The notes beneath the pieces were generated by a model, which saw only the letters and a list, made by a program, of their open reading frames with translations, had not been told where the DNA came from and searched no databases. A stretch of 64,000 nucleotides of DNA from an uncultured Rubrobacteraceae bacterium (GTDB lineage Bacteria > Actinomycetota > Rubrobacteria > Rubrobacterales > Rubrobacteraceae). Shown here piece by piece: positions 41,247 to 50,071 of this stretch (positions are counted from its first letter, which is position 1; every line of letters begins with the position of its first letter). Location of the stretch: positions 62,001-126,000 of the forward strand of contig CADCVH010000108.1 of assembly GCA_902806085.1 (NCBI GenBank), in the 5' to 3' direction. The position numbers and the translations under genes were made by a program.

Positions 41247-42112
41247 GCGAGGGCTCCATCTACCGCAGCCCGGAGGGCGAGGCCGAGCTGATGGCCCTCC
41301 ACGACGAGGCTTTCGTCCGGCTCGGCCCGGGGTGCGAGGCCCGAACGGTCGGCACGCGTTTCGGCGACACGCACGTGATCGTCGCCGGCCCCGAAGACGC
41401 GCCCCCGCTGGTGGTCCTGCAGGGCGGCAACTTCCTGAACCCGCTCTGCCTCGCGTGGTTTATGCCCCTCTCGGGCACGCACCGGCTCTACGCGCCGGGC
41501 ATCATCGGCCAACCCGGCCGCAGCGCCCAGGCCCGTCCCTCCGCCAGGGGGGACGGGCACGCGCGCTGGCTCTTGGACGTGCTCGACGGCCTCGGCCTCG
41601 AACGGCCGGCGTTCGTGGGTATCTCCTACGGCGGGGGCCTCATCTTGAGGTTGGCTGGCCTGGCGCCGGGGCGCGTCGCCCGGGCGGTCCTCGTCTCGCC
41701 GGCCGGCGTCGCCGCTGGCCCGATCTGGCCGATGGTCCGGGAGGTGGCCCTGCCCATGCTCGTCTACCGCGCCTCCCCCGGCCGGGAGCGGCTGCTCCGC
41801 GCCGCGCGGCCGATCCTGTCCGACCCGGAGGAGCCGTACGTGCGCCAGCTCGGGGCCGTCTACAGGCACGTGAAGCTGGACAGGGAGCTACCGCGGGCGG
41901 CTACGCGGGAGGAGCTCTCCGGGTACGAGGGCCCGACGCTGCTCTTCGCCGCCGAGGACGACCTGTTCTTTCCCGCGGAGAAGGTGATCCCCCGCGCCAC
42001 GGAGATCGTCTCGAACCTGCAAACCGAGGCGCTACCGGGTCGCCACGTTCCGTCGGGGGGGACCTTCGCCCACGTCAACGACCGGGCCGCCAAGTTCCTG
42101 AACACCGCCTGA
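41243..42112 (+). CDS. Alpha/beta hydrolase
   Basis: 289 residues, GTG start. Nucleophile elbow GISYGGGL near residue 123 (Ser), acid in LFAAEDDLFFPAEK near 232, His in GGTFAHVNDRAAKF near 273, and oxyanion-region LVVLQGGNFLNP near 53. Overall typical of carboxylic ester hydrolases with a short cap. Substrate not predictable. It follows the acetyltransferase in an overlapping pair. Confidence 0.85.
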   Translation: MSEGSIYRSPEGEAELMALHDEAFVRLGPGCEARTVGTRFGDTHVIVAGPEDAPPLVVLQGGNFLNPLCLAWFMPLSGTHRLYAPGIIGQPGRSAQARPSARGDGHARWLLDVLDGLGLERPAFVGISYGGGLILRLAGLAPGRVARAVLVSPAGVAAGPIWPMVREVALPMLVYRASPGRERLLRAARPILSDPEEPYVRQLGAVYRHVKLDRELPRAATREELSGYEGPTLLFAAEDDLFFPAEKVIPRATEIVSNLQTEALPGRHVPSGGTFAHVNDRAAKFLNTA

Positions 42113-42329
42113 CGGTGCCCGCGAACGCCGCTCCCCGCCAGGCCTCGGCCGACGCACCACACTGCCCGGCACCCCTCCGGTCGACCGGGCTCCGGCCGTA
42201 CTGCCGCGGACCGTTCCGGCTCCTGGTCGACGAGGCCCACGCGCGTCTCTAGGCCCGCCTTACGATGCGCGGCGGGTACTCTTTACGGTCGGGCGGGGAC
42301 AAATAGACGAAAGAGGTCCGCGGACGGAG

Positions 42330-43189
42330 TCATGGGACGTCCTCGTGCTCGGCGATCGCTCTATCGATGGTGCGTCGGGCCTTCTCTGCTTCGGAAGGGC
42401 TGGTATCGACGTGCTCGGCGAGGGTGATCAGGCCCTTCCACAATGCCCAGCCGCGGCCCCTCGCCCATGTCGCGCGGTCGACCGGAAGTGCCGCGCGGAA
42501 CGCTTCCTGTCTTTGCCCCGATAAGAACGTCCACGCGATCGTGACATCGCATCCGGGATCTCCCACGCCCGAGGTCCCGAAGTCGATTACGGCGCTCAAC
42601 CTGCCTCCCTCGACGAGCAGGTTGCCGCGGCGATGTCGCCGTGTAACCAGGCGGGCGCGCCGTGCCATTCTGCCTCCGGGGCCGCTTCCCACACCGCGCC
42701 CGCGGCGCCGGCGTCGTAGACCGTCAGCGGTCCGCCGCGGAAGAAGTCGTGCCGTCCGGGCGGCGGCCCGCCGGCGGGGTCGATCCGGTACAGGGCGGCG
42801 AGGAAGCCGGCGGGCGTCTTCGCGAACTCGACCGGATCGTCGATGCACCCAACCGCCGCGGGCTCGCCCTTGATCCACCGGTAGACGGACCAGGGGTAAG
42901 GGTAGCCCTCGTCGGGTACCCCCTTCGCGAGCGGGACCGGGAGCGGGAGGAGCGGCGCGAGCTTCGGCAACCACCGGTGTTCCTTTTCCACCTGCGGCGT
43001 GTACCCTTCGGCGCTGGGTAGCCGCACGCTCATGTCCTTGCCGAGCCGAAAGGTGGTGTTGTCCCACCCATCGAGTTCGACCGGCCGGATAGGAAGGTCC
43101 GCCCACCGCGGGAACTGCGTGGCGATCAAACGATGCACCAGGGCCGCGTCGATATACGTCCCCTCGGGACGCGGGTTACCGGCCGGCAT
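42330..43189 (-). pseudogene. Aminoglycoside phosphotransferase-like gene with a frameshift
   Basis: ATG at 43189 with GGAGG 5 bp upstream begins an APH/choline kinase-fold protein: PVELDGWDNTTFRLGKDMSV, EGYTPQVEKEHRWLPKLAP, YPWSVYRWIKGEP, and the catalytic loop WLHGDIA. Just after this loop (about 42622-42632) the frame runs on to a premature TGA at about 42596, while the expected continuation (GNLLVEGGRLSAVIDFGTSG, then DPGCDVTIAW and a helical C-terminus) is read in the next frame to 42330. Inserting a single G restores HGDIAAGNLLVEGG. It is either a broken gene or a single-base sequence error in a GC-rich run. Confidence 0.8.
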
Positions 43190-43344
43190 GAGCACCTCCT
43201 TTCGTTGTCCGGCTGCGGTCAGGAGCCCTCGGCGACCGCGTCAGGCACGCACGCCTCGGGGGCTCGAAGATCCCGCCATCAATCGATCCCTCCGAATCTC
43301 GAAACCTTAACCCCGATTCACGGGAGCGCCGATCTCCCCACGGG

Positions 43345-43731
43345 CTAGACCGGCGGACGGACCATAGTCTCCAGCAGGCGATCCAGGGCTTCCCGCGGGT
43401 CTTCGGCGAGGCCGGTGTGGACGGGACCCGGCTGCACGACCGTGCTGCGGGGAGCGGCCAGCCACCCGAAGCGTTGGACGGGGGGGAGGAGCCCGACGGC
43501 GCCGGCCCCGGGGCCGCCGGCGCAGACGCGGCGCGCGGCCTCCAGGTGGGCCTCTACGACCTCCGGGTCTACGCGGGGGTCGAGGTTGCGCAGGCGTTCC
43601 GGGTCCAGGTGGACTCGGGCGTCCAGGAAGCGCGCCTCCTGGCAGTAGAGGACCACCCCGGCGTTTATGAACTCCCCGCGTTCTACCCGGGGGACGACGC
43701 GCAGGAGGGCGTACGCGAAGGGGCTAGGCAA
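43345..43731 (-). CDS. DUF3037 protein
   Basis: 128 residues, TTG start, overlapping the end of the HipA-like gene by 8 bp. DUF3037 marks: FAYALLRVVPRVERGEFINA, GVVLYCQEARFLDARVHLD near 26 and VQRFGWLAAPRSTVVQPGPV near 84. Small soluble protein. The pair HipA_2-like kinase plus DUF3037 recurs in many bacteria (from memory), with no established function. Confidence 0.85.
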   Translation of the reverse strand: MPSPFAYALLRVVPRVERGEFINAGVVLYCQEARFLDARVHLDPERLRNLDPRVDPEVVEAHLEAARRVCAGGPGAGAVGLLPPVQRFGWLAAPRSTVVQPGPVHTGLAEDPREALDRLLETMVRPPV

Positions 43732-44521
43732 GGGTCTCTCTTCTGGCTTCTTCGAGCGCGTGGGACCACACGCGGGGTTCCCGAAGGCGCGAGGTGAGGT
43801 AGGAGACGTAGGCCGAACGGACCTCTTCGGGCCCGTCGAACCCGGCCTCCTCCGCCAGCCATTCGTCGGGGATGGAGGCCACTATCCCCGCCAGCACCCC
43901 CGCCGTGAGCCGGGGGGCGAGCGCGGCGTCGGCCTCCGCGAGGGCGGAGGCGAAGGGCAACAGGACGTGGTCGCGGGCGGCGGCGAAGGGCCTCTGGCCC
44001 ACGGCCTCGAGCGAGGGGCCGTCCCCGCCGGGCCAGTTGTGGTGGAAGTACAGGGAGGCGCCGTGGTCTATGAGCCAGAGCTTGTGGTGCCAGACGAGCA
44101 GGTTCGTGTTGCGCGGCGTTCTGTCCACGTTCTGGACGAGGGCGTCGAACCACAGGATGCGGGAGGCGAGCCCGGGGCCGGGCGGCCCCACGAGCGGGTC
44201 GAAACCCAGAGACCCCGGCAGATAGTCGAGGGCCAGGTTCAGGCCCGGGCTCGCCCGCAAGAGGTCTTGTATCTCGGGATCGGGCTCGGCCCGGCCGAGG
44301 TCGGGGTGAAGGTCCACAAGGACTATCTCCGGCACCGGCAGGCCGAGCGCCCGCCCGATCTCGCCCGAGACCAACTCCGCGATAAGCGCCTTGCGTCCCT
44401 GCCCCGCGCCGCGGAACTTCAGGACGTAGGTCCCGAGGTCGTCCGCCTCGACGATTGCCGGCAACGAGCCCCCCTCGCGCAGGGGCGTGACGTATCGTGT
44501 GGCGGTAACGGTGCGAAGCAT
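43724..44521 (-). CDS. HipA_2-like kinase-fold protein
   Basis: 265 residues, ATG. It resembles the HipA_2 family, smaller than the toxin HipA. Visible motifs: YVLKFRGAGQGRKALIAELV near residue 32 (ATP-binding Lys region), ILWFDALVQNVDRTPRNTN near 122 (catalytic Asp with NxDR and N-x-N), LWLIDHGASLYFHHN near 148 (metal-binding Asp). The pattern suggests a Ser/Thr protein kinase fold. The target is unknown. Coupled to DUF3037 and divergent from the HTH/ClpN pair. Confidence 0.82.
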   Translation of the reverse strand: MLRTVTATRYVTPLREGGSLPAIVEADDLGTYVLKFRGAGQGRKALIAELVSGEIGRALGLPVPEIVLVDLHPDLGRAEPDPEIQDLLRASPGLNLALDYLPGSLGFDPLVGPPGPGLASRILWFDALVQNVDRTPRNTNLLVWHHKLWLIDHGASLYFHHNWPGGDGPSLEAVGQRPFAAARDHVLLPFASALAEADAALAPRLTAGVLAGIVASIPDEWLAEEAGFDGPEEVRSAYVSYLTSRLREPRVWSHALEEARRETLA

Positions 44522-44619
44522 AGGGTGCGGCTATTCTCGCACCGCGCACACCACAACGCCAAGCCCACCGACCACAAGACCAAAGGACGAAGACAAAGGC
44601 GCCAGACTTGTCATCTTTG

Positions 44620-44653
44620 GTTGACAAAATACTGAATGTCAACTATAGTTGAC
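44620..44653 (+). promoter_or_regulatory. Consensus leaderless promoter covered by a perfect 16-bp palindrome
   Basis: -35 TTGACA (44621-44626), 17-bp spacer, -10 TATAGT (44644-44649). The next ATG is at 44656, about where transcription should start, so the mRNA is probably leaderless; there is no Shine-Dalgarno. The palindrome GTCAAC-TATA-GTTGAC (44638-44653) spans the -10, and a third half-site GTTGAC (44620-44625) overlaps the -35. It is well placed for autorepression by the HTH protein it precedes. Confidence 0.8.
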
Positions 44654-44655
44654 GC

Positions 44656-44913
44656 ATGGACGAGAAGACGAGGACGCGGGTTGGTGGGCCGGAAGATCCA
44701 AGGGAGGGGCTGGAAGCGGTCGTCGCCCTGAGGCGGACGCTGGAGGCGTTGGAGGCGGCGCAGGTTGAGAACGCCTTCGTGGCGGGCTGGTCGTGGGCGA
44801 GGATCGCGGAGGTGTTGGGGGTGAGCAGGCAGGCCGTGCACAAGAAGCATGCGGGGAGGATCAGGGCGAGGTACCCCGGCCAACCGCCGGGGGGGAAGGG
44901 TGGGGACGCGTGA
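44656..44913 (+). CDS. Small HTH DNA-binding protein
   Basis: 85 residues, ATG directly at the predicted transcription start. A helical N-terminal half (LEAVVALRRTLEALEAAQVE) is followed by a helix-turn-helix WSWARIAEVLGVSRQAVHKK near residues 49-68 and a basic Gly/Pro-rich tail. This sigma-like or CRP-like HTH shape is frequent in actinobacterial pairs with ClpN-domain proteins. Its stop overlaps the ClpN gene start (GTGA). It probably binds the palindrome in its own promoter (inference). Confidence 0.85.
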   Translation: MDEKTRTRVGGPEDPREGLEAVVALRRTLEALEAAQVENAFVAGWSWARIAEVLGVSRQAVHKKHAGRIRARYPGQPPGGKGGDA

Positions 44914-45419
44914 TCTTCAACCGTCTTTCGGACACGTCCCGCGGGAGCGTGCGGGCCGCCTTCGAGGAGGCCAGGATGTTGGGCCACGACTCGCTCGGCG
45001 ACGAGGACCTTCTGTTGGGCGTCCTCCGCGCCGACGAAGGCATAGGCGCCGAGGCGCTCTCCTCGCTCGGCGTGACGCTAGAAGGCGCGCGGGAGGAGTC
45101 CGAAGAGATGCTCTCCGACGCGCTGGCCTCTATCGGGATCTCCCTGGAGGACGTGCGCAGGGAGGCGGGTGACGCCTTCGACATGGGCGTTCCGGAAGGG
45201 CGCAAGATCCCGTTCTCACCCCGGGCTAAGAACGCGCTGGTGGGGGCGCGCAAAGAGATGAGGAGGCTCGGGGACGACCACCTCGGCACCGAGCACCTCC
45301 TGCTCGGGGTGCTGGCCAACGAGGACGGGATGGCCGTGCGGATGCTGGCACGTCTGGGCGTCTCGTCCGGGGTGCTGGCGGACCGGTTGCACGGGTTGCG
45401 AAGCCGGGCTGCCGGCTGA
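44910..45419 (+). CDS. Clp N-terminal double-repeat protein
   Basis: 169 residues, GTG overlapping the HTH stop. Two Clp_N repeats: AAFEEARMLGHDSLGDEDLL with VLRADEGIGAEALSSLG, and NALVGARKEMRRLGDDHLG with VLANEDGMAVRMLARLGV. No AAA+ domain follows, so it is a free-standing substrate-binding/adaptor-type domain like the N-domain of ClpC. It may modulate Clp protease choice of substrate or bind the HTH protein. Co-translated with it. Confidence 0.87.
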   Translation: MIFNRLSDTSRGSVRAAFEEARMLGHDSLGDEDLLLGVLRADEGIGAEALSSLGVTLEGAREESEEMLSDALASIGISLEDVRREAGDAFDMGVPEGRKIPFSPRAKNALVGARKEMRRLGDDHLGTEHLLLGVLANEDGMAVRMLARLGVSSGVLADRLHGLRSRAAG

Positions 45420-45594
45420 CGTTCGACCATTATCGTGGCCGTTCCTCTCTCTGCTTGACCTTCTCCCAGGGGTAGGGAGTAGGCTCCGGACGTGGGCCCA
45501 GAGGCCTACCCGGATTCAGCCTTTTGGACGATGCGGGTTCGCGGAAACCGCCGTAGGGTCCCTGCGTAGTGTGTAGGCGTCGGAGGAGGCCGGG

Positions 45595-46365
45595 GTGCTT
45601 GCCAGGAAGAAGACCGAGGCGGAAGGGCGGGGTGGATCCGTGGTAGACGGTGTTGACGGGTTGATGATCGAGGCCGCCGGCGTTCAGAAGGTGTTCGAGG
45701 CTGGCGGCCTACGGGTAAGGGCGCTCCGGGGCGTGGACCTCGGCATCCGGCGCGGGGAGATGGTCGCCATCATGGGGCCGTCGGGGTGCGGTAAGACGAC
45801 GCTCCTGAACGTGCTCTCCGGCCTCGACGAGCTCACGGCCGGCGAGGTGCGGGTCGACGGCGAGGGCATCGGGGGGATGTCGGACAAGAGGCGCACGCGG
45901 TTTCGGGCTGAGAGGATGGGCTTTATCTTCCAGTCTTACAACCTGATCCCGGTCCTCTCGGCCATCGAGAACGTGGAGCTCCCGCTCCTGGTCGCCGGCA
46001 AGAAGCCGAAGAAGGCCCGCCGCTGGGCCCTGGACGCGCTCGAGATGGTGGGGCTCCCGGAGCAGGCGAGCAAGCGCCCCGCGGAGATGAGCGGCGGCCA
46101 GCAGCAGCGCGTCACCGTCGCCCGCTCCCTCGTGAACAACCCGTCCATCGTCTGGGCCGACGAGCCGACCGGCGCCCTCGACTCCGAGACGTCCAAGGAG
46201 ATAATGGACCTTCTGGTCCGGCTGAACCGCGAGCAGCGGCAGACCTTCGTCCTCGTCACCCACGACGCGGCCGTCGCCGCCCGGGCCCACCGCACGATCC
46301 GGATGCGCGACGGCAACATCACGAGCGACGAAGCGAACGGCAGCCCGAAAGGGGAGGGCAGGTAG
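45595..46365 (+). CDS. ABC transporter ATP-binding protein (MacB/LolD type)
   Basis: 256 residues, GTG with GGAGGAGG 5 bp upstream. Walker [19 protein letters not shown] near residue 61, Q-loop [20 protein letters not shown] near 110, signature [15 protein letters not shown] near 162, Walker [19 protein letters not shown] near 182, H-loop LVTHD near 222. About 25 extra residues precede the domain. Pairs with the 1032-residue permease that starts 2 bp after its stop; such MacB/FtsX pairs move lipoproteins, peptides or lipids outward. Confidence 0.92.
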   Translation: MLARKKTEAEGRGGSVVDGVDGLMIEAAGVQKVFEAGGLRVRALRGVDLGIRRGEMVAIMGPSGCGKTTLLNVLSGLDELTAGEVRVDGEGIGGMSDKRRTRFRAERMGFIFQSYNLIPVLSAIENVELPLLVAGKKPKKARRWALDALEMVGLPEQASKRPAEMSGGQQQRVTVARSLVNNPSIVWADEPTGALDSETSKEIMDLLVRLNREQRQTFVLVTHDAAVAARAHRTIRMRDGNITSDEANGSPKGEGR

Positions 46366-46366
46366 C

Positions 46367-49300
46367 GTGGAGGAGCTCTTCGGCGTCCCGACGGACCGCC
46401 TCATGTGGATCCTGCTCGCCGTCTGCGCCGCGGGCCTGGCCCTGCTCGCCGTAAGCGCCCTGCGCAACCGCGTCTCTTTCAGGATGGCCGCCCGCAACGT
46501 CCCGCGCCGCCGCGCCCAGACCGTGCTCGTCGTGCTCGGCCTGATGCTCGCGACCATGCTCTTCTCGGCCTCCTTCACCACGGGCGACACCCTCACCAAC
46601 TCCCTTCGCCTCCAGGCGCTGGAGAACCTCGGCCAGGTGGACGTCGAGGTGCGGGCCGGCGGCTCGGACCCCTCCGGCGGCCAGCCCTTCGGCGAGACGA
46701 CCGCCGAGCGCGCCCGCTACTTCGACGCGAGCGTGGCCGGCGAGGCGCGCGACCGGCTCTCGGGCACGGACCGCGTGGCCGGCGTCGCGCCCCTGGCCAC
46801 CGAGACCGTCCCCGTCACCGCTAAAGGCACGGACCTCAGCGAGCCGACCGTGGACGTGCTCGGCATCGAGGAGGGCTCGATGCGGGGCTTCGACCGCATC
46901 ACGACCGCCTCCGGCCGAACTTTAAGCGTCGGCGACCTCGGCGAGAACGAGGTCTACCTGAGCGCCGACGCCGCAGAAGGCCTCGACGTCTCGGGGGGCG
47001 ACGTGGTCCGCGCCACGCTCGCCCCAACCCCCGAGGCCGGAATGAACGCCGAGGCGAATGCAGGGGCGAATGCCGGTGCGAACGAGAACGCCGCCGCGGC
47101 GGCCCTGGCGGCCGGGGCGGCGCCGGCGCCGCGGCCCGCGGAGCTGACCGTGGCCGGCGTGTACGAGAAGGGGGCGAACCCTTCTGCCTCGTCATCCATG
47201 GTCATGCCGCTCGGGCGGTTGCAGGAGCGGGTGGGGGAGGAGGGGCGTATAAACTCCGTCCTCGTGACCCACGAGGGGCCCGCCGTCGAGGGCGGCGCCA
47301 GCACGGGCGCCACCGTGGACGCCTTGGGCCCGGTCCTGCGGGAGAACGACCTCGAGGCCGAGCCGGTAAAGAGGGACGCCATAGAGCAGGCCGACGAGGG
47401 TGGGGAGAGCTTCACGAGCATCTTCTTGCTCTTCGGGCAGTTCTCCGTGGCGGCGGGGGTGCTCCTGATCTTCTTGATCTTCGTCATGCTCGCCGCCGAG
47501 CGCAAGCACGAGCTCGGCATCGCCCGCGCCGTCGGGATGCGCCGGGGGCACCTCATGCGCATGTTCGCCTTCGAGGGCGCCCTCTACGCCCTGATCGCGA
47601 GCGCCATAGGCAGCGTGCTCGGCGTCGGGGTGGGGTGGTTGATGGTGCGCGTGATCGGGGAGGCCTTCGCCGGCTCCGGCTTCGACATCCGCTTCGCCAC
47701 CCGCCCCGAGAACGTCGTCATCGCTTTCTGCCTCGGCATGGTCCTGACCTTCGCCGTGGTCCTCATCTCCTCCTGGCGCGTCAGCCGCCTGAACGTCGTC
47801 CGCGCCATCCGAGATATCCCCGAACCCGACAGCAGGGGCCGCACCGTGAAGGGCGTGTTGCTCGCCTTCCTCACGCCGGTTGCCGGCGCGCTGCTGATCT
47901 TTCAAGGGCTCCAGGCCGAGCAGATGGGCCTGTACATGCTCGGCATCTCGCTCGTCGTCGTCGGGGCGGCGCTCATAGCGCGGGTCCTGCGGGCGCCGGA
48001 GCGGATCGCGTTCACCGCGGCGGGGATACTCCTGCTCGCGCTCTGGCTCTTTCCCGGTTCGCTCGGGCCGGAGGGGATGACCGAGGGGATAGACCTGTTC
48101 TTTATCTCCGGGGTGATGATCGTGCTGGCCGGGGTTTGGGTCGTCATCTACAACTCGGATGTGCTCCTCGGCGCCATCGTCGCCCTCTTCGGCCGGATAA
48201 GGGGGATGCCCCCGGTCCTGCGCGCGGCCGTCTCCTACCCGATGCAGAGCCGCTTTCGCACCGGCATGACCCTCGCCATGTTCTCCCTCGTGGTCTTCAC
48301 CATCGTCACCATGAGCTTCATCGCGGCGGCCTTCGGCTCCATCTTCTCGGACACCGACCGCCTCTCCGGCGGCTTCGACGTCCGCGCCGACGCCGGCTAC
48401 GCGGCCCCGATACCGGACATAAACGAGGCCCTGAAGAGCGCCGAAGGCGTGGACGAGAAAGACGTCGCCGCCGTGGGGACCCTTACCGGCCTTCCCCTCG
48501 ACGCGAAGCAGAAGGACACCGACCGCAGGGCCGACACCCTGTTCGTGCAGGGCGTGGACGGGGGCTACACGAAGAACGTCGGCTACGGCTTCAAGTCCAC
48601 CGTCGCCGAGTACGACACGCGCGAGGAGGTGTGGACGGCTCTGCGGGAGGAGGAGAACACGGCGGTCATCTCCGCGGATCTCGCGCCGACCAGGGAGAAC
48701 TTCGCCATCGGCGAGGGGCAGCCCTCAATAAAGCTCTCCGGCTTCTACGGGGACGACCCGGCCCTTCCCGATGACCTGTACATACGGGCCGAAAGCCCCG
48801 AGTCCGGCGAGGCGCGGGACCTTCGCGTCATCGGGGTGCTCGAAGACTCCGCCTTCTTCGCGCCGGGCGTGATGTCCTCGAAGGCGACCCTGGACGGGAT
48901 CTCCGGCTCCCCCCTACCGGCCCAGGGCTACCAGTTCCGCCTGGCCGACGGGGCGGACCCTGGCGCGGTGACGAAGGACCTCGAGAAGGCGTTTGCCGAG
49001 AACGGGCTGCAGGCGGTGGCCGTGGAGAAGGAGATCCGGGACGGCTCCGCCTCCCAAGGCCTCTTCAACAACCTGCTCATGGGCTTCATGGGCCTGGGGC
49101 TCCTCGTCGGCATCGCGGCGCTGGGCGTCATCGCGGCCCGCTCGGTCGTGGAGCGGCGGCAGCAGATCGGCATGCTGAGAGCTTTAGGTTTCCAGCGCGG
49201 GCAGGTGCGGCTCGCGTTCCTCATAGAGTCCTCGTTCGTCGCCCTGCTAGGCATCGGGCTCGGCGTGGCTCTGGGGGCCGCGCTCTCGGTCGGGATCGTG

Positions 49301-49465
49301 GACTCCTTCGCCGAGCAGATCGCCGGCATCCAGTACACGGTGCCGTGGACCACCCTCGGCGTGATCGTGGGCCTCGCCTACGTCGCCTCCCTCCTCACCA
49401 CCTTCCTCCCCGCCCGTCAGGCGAGCAAGGTCTACCCGGCGGAGGCGTTGCGGTACGCGGAGTAG
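46367..49465 (+). CDS. ABC transporter permease, double FtsX-like
   Basis: 1032 residues, GTG start. The order is N-terminal membrane helix, a large periplasmic domain (residues about 65-345) with an Asn/Ala-rich linker near 224-256, the first FtsX domain (helices near 355-480, GIARAVGMRRGHLMRMFAF), additional helices (about 485-620), a second extracytoplasmic domain (about 665-895), then the second FtsX domain (GMLRALGFQRGQVRLAFLIE near 941 and a final EALRYAE). This is the plan of large actinobacterial MacB-like exporters. Substrate unknown; no membrane-fusion gene is adjacent, consistent with a monoderm cell. Confidence 0.9.
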   Translation: MEELFGVPTDRLMWILLAVCAAGLALLAVSALRNRVSFRMAARNVPRRRAQTVLVVLGLMLATMLFSASFTTGDTLTNSLRLQALENLGQVDVEVRAGGSDPSGGQPFGETTAERARYFDASVAGEARDRLSGTDRVAGVAPLATETVPVTAKGTDLSEPTVDVLGIEEGSMRGFDRITTASGRTLSVGDLGENEVYLSADAAEGLDVSGGDVVRATLAPTPEAGMNAEANAGANAGANENAAAAALAAGAAPAPRPAELTVAGVYEKGANPSASSSMVMPLGRLQERVGEEGRINSVLVTHEGPAVEGGASTGATVDALGPVLRENDLEAEPVKRDAIEQADEGGESFTSIFLLFGQFSVAAGVLLIFLIFVMLAAERKHELGIARAVGMRRGHLMRMFAFEGALYALIASAIGSVLGVGVGWLMVRVIGEAFAGSGFDIRFATRPENVVIAFCLGMVLTFAVVLISSWRVSRLNVVRAIRDIPEPDSRGRTVKGVLLAFLTPVAGALLIFQGLQAEQMGLYMLGISLVVVGAALIARVLRAPERIAFTAAGILLLALWLFPGSLGPEGMTEGIDLFFISGVMIVLAGVWVVIYNSDVLLGAIVALFGRIRGMPPVLRAAVSYPMQSRFRTGMTLAMFSLVVFTIVTMSFIAAAFGSIFSDTDRLSGGFDVRADAGYAAPIPDINEALKSAEGVDEKDVAAVGTLTGLPLDAKQKDTDRRADTLFVQGVDGGYTKNVGYGFKSTVAEYDTREEVWTALREEENTAVISADLAPTRENFAIGEGQPSIKLSGFYGDDPALPDDLYIRAESPESGEARDLRVIGVLEDSAFFAPGVMSSKATLDGISGSPLPAQGYQFRLADGADPGAVTKDLEKAFAENGLQAVAVEKEIRDGSASQGLFNNLLMGFMGLGLLVGIAALGVIAARSVVERRQQIGMLRALGFQRGQVRLAFLIESSFVALLGIGLGVALGAALSVGIVDSFAEQIAGIQYTVPWTTLGVIVGLAYVASLLTTFLPARQASKVYPAEALRYAE

Positions 49466-49572
49466 GGCCGGACGTTTCAGATTTCGTGGGGCGATTCCCT
49501 GCCGGGGGTCGCCCCTCTTCGCCGCGGTGCACGATGGGGTTGCTGCTGGAACGCCAGGAGGAGCTTCGTAGT

Positions 49573-49612
49573 TGGTGATGATCTGCAGAGGGTGGTGATG
49601 ATCTGCAGAGGG
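49573..49612 (+). repeat. Perfect 20-bp tandem duplication
   Basis: Two identical adjacent 20-mers, TGGTGATGATCTGCAGAGGG, at 49573-49592 and 49593-49612. They sit at the 3' side of the minus-strand RNA terminator. Two copies only, so this is not a CRISPR array. Confidence 0.9.
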
Positions 49613-49769
49613 TAAAAATATTCGGGCCGGATAAGCCGCTCCTGTTAGGAGTCGGCGATCTCCGGCCCGTGCTGCAAACCCCGGTCGTGTCACGACGCCG
49701 GTGTTTGCGGCTAAGTGTGGGTCTTCCTCTTCATCGGTCCTTACCTCCTGTTCGAGGTACAACGTCACG
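49613..49769 (-). ncRNA. Putative structured RNA with 7-residue ORF and intrinsic terminator
   Basis: On the minus strand, an extended -10 TGC-TACAAT (49776-49784) predicts a start near 49769. An AGGAGG (49744-49749) precedes ATG at 49734 and the ORF MKRKTHT ending at 49711. Then a hairpin with GCAAAC/GTTTGC base (49674-49708) and a long terminator stem (9-bp base pairing 49623-49631 with 49661-49669, inner stem CTCCT/AGGAG) followed by AATATTTTTA. No gene lies downstream on this strand, so it looks like a free small RNA or an orphan leader. Confidence 0.6.
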
Positions 49770-50071
49770 GGCAGTATTGTAGCATGTATCACTAGGGTTG
49801 GTGGCGGCCCCGCGGCATTCTCCGGGCCTCGTTGGGCTTGCCTCTCCGTGGTGGCCGGTCTTGCGTGGTCCGGGCCGTTTGCGGGGCACGCGAGGGTTGG
49901 ACCTTTTGGGGGTTCGGGCCCGGCGAAAGAGCGGCGTGTCGGGTTAGGCGGGGAGCCCGGCCCGTGTTCACCCGACCCGGCGGCGGACTACTGGGAATCC
50001 GGAGGACGCCCGGTAGCGAGGAAAAGCGTACTCTTTAGGGGTCACGAGAGCGAACAGAGGAGAGAGCCGTA

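Larger units (their letters stand above)
49466..50071. other. 606-bp intergenic region with a tandem repeat and a minus-strand structured RNA
   Basis: No protein-coding gene of normal size. Contains a 20-bp perfect tandem repeat (49573-49612) and a minus-strand RNA candidate (49613-49769). I see nothing further in 49800-50071 beyond the Shine-Dalgarno of the next gene. Confidence 0.7.

Noticed and set aside
49573-49612. CRISPR or IS end repeat
   Set aside because: Only two abutting copies, no spacer, no transposase.
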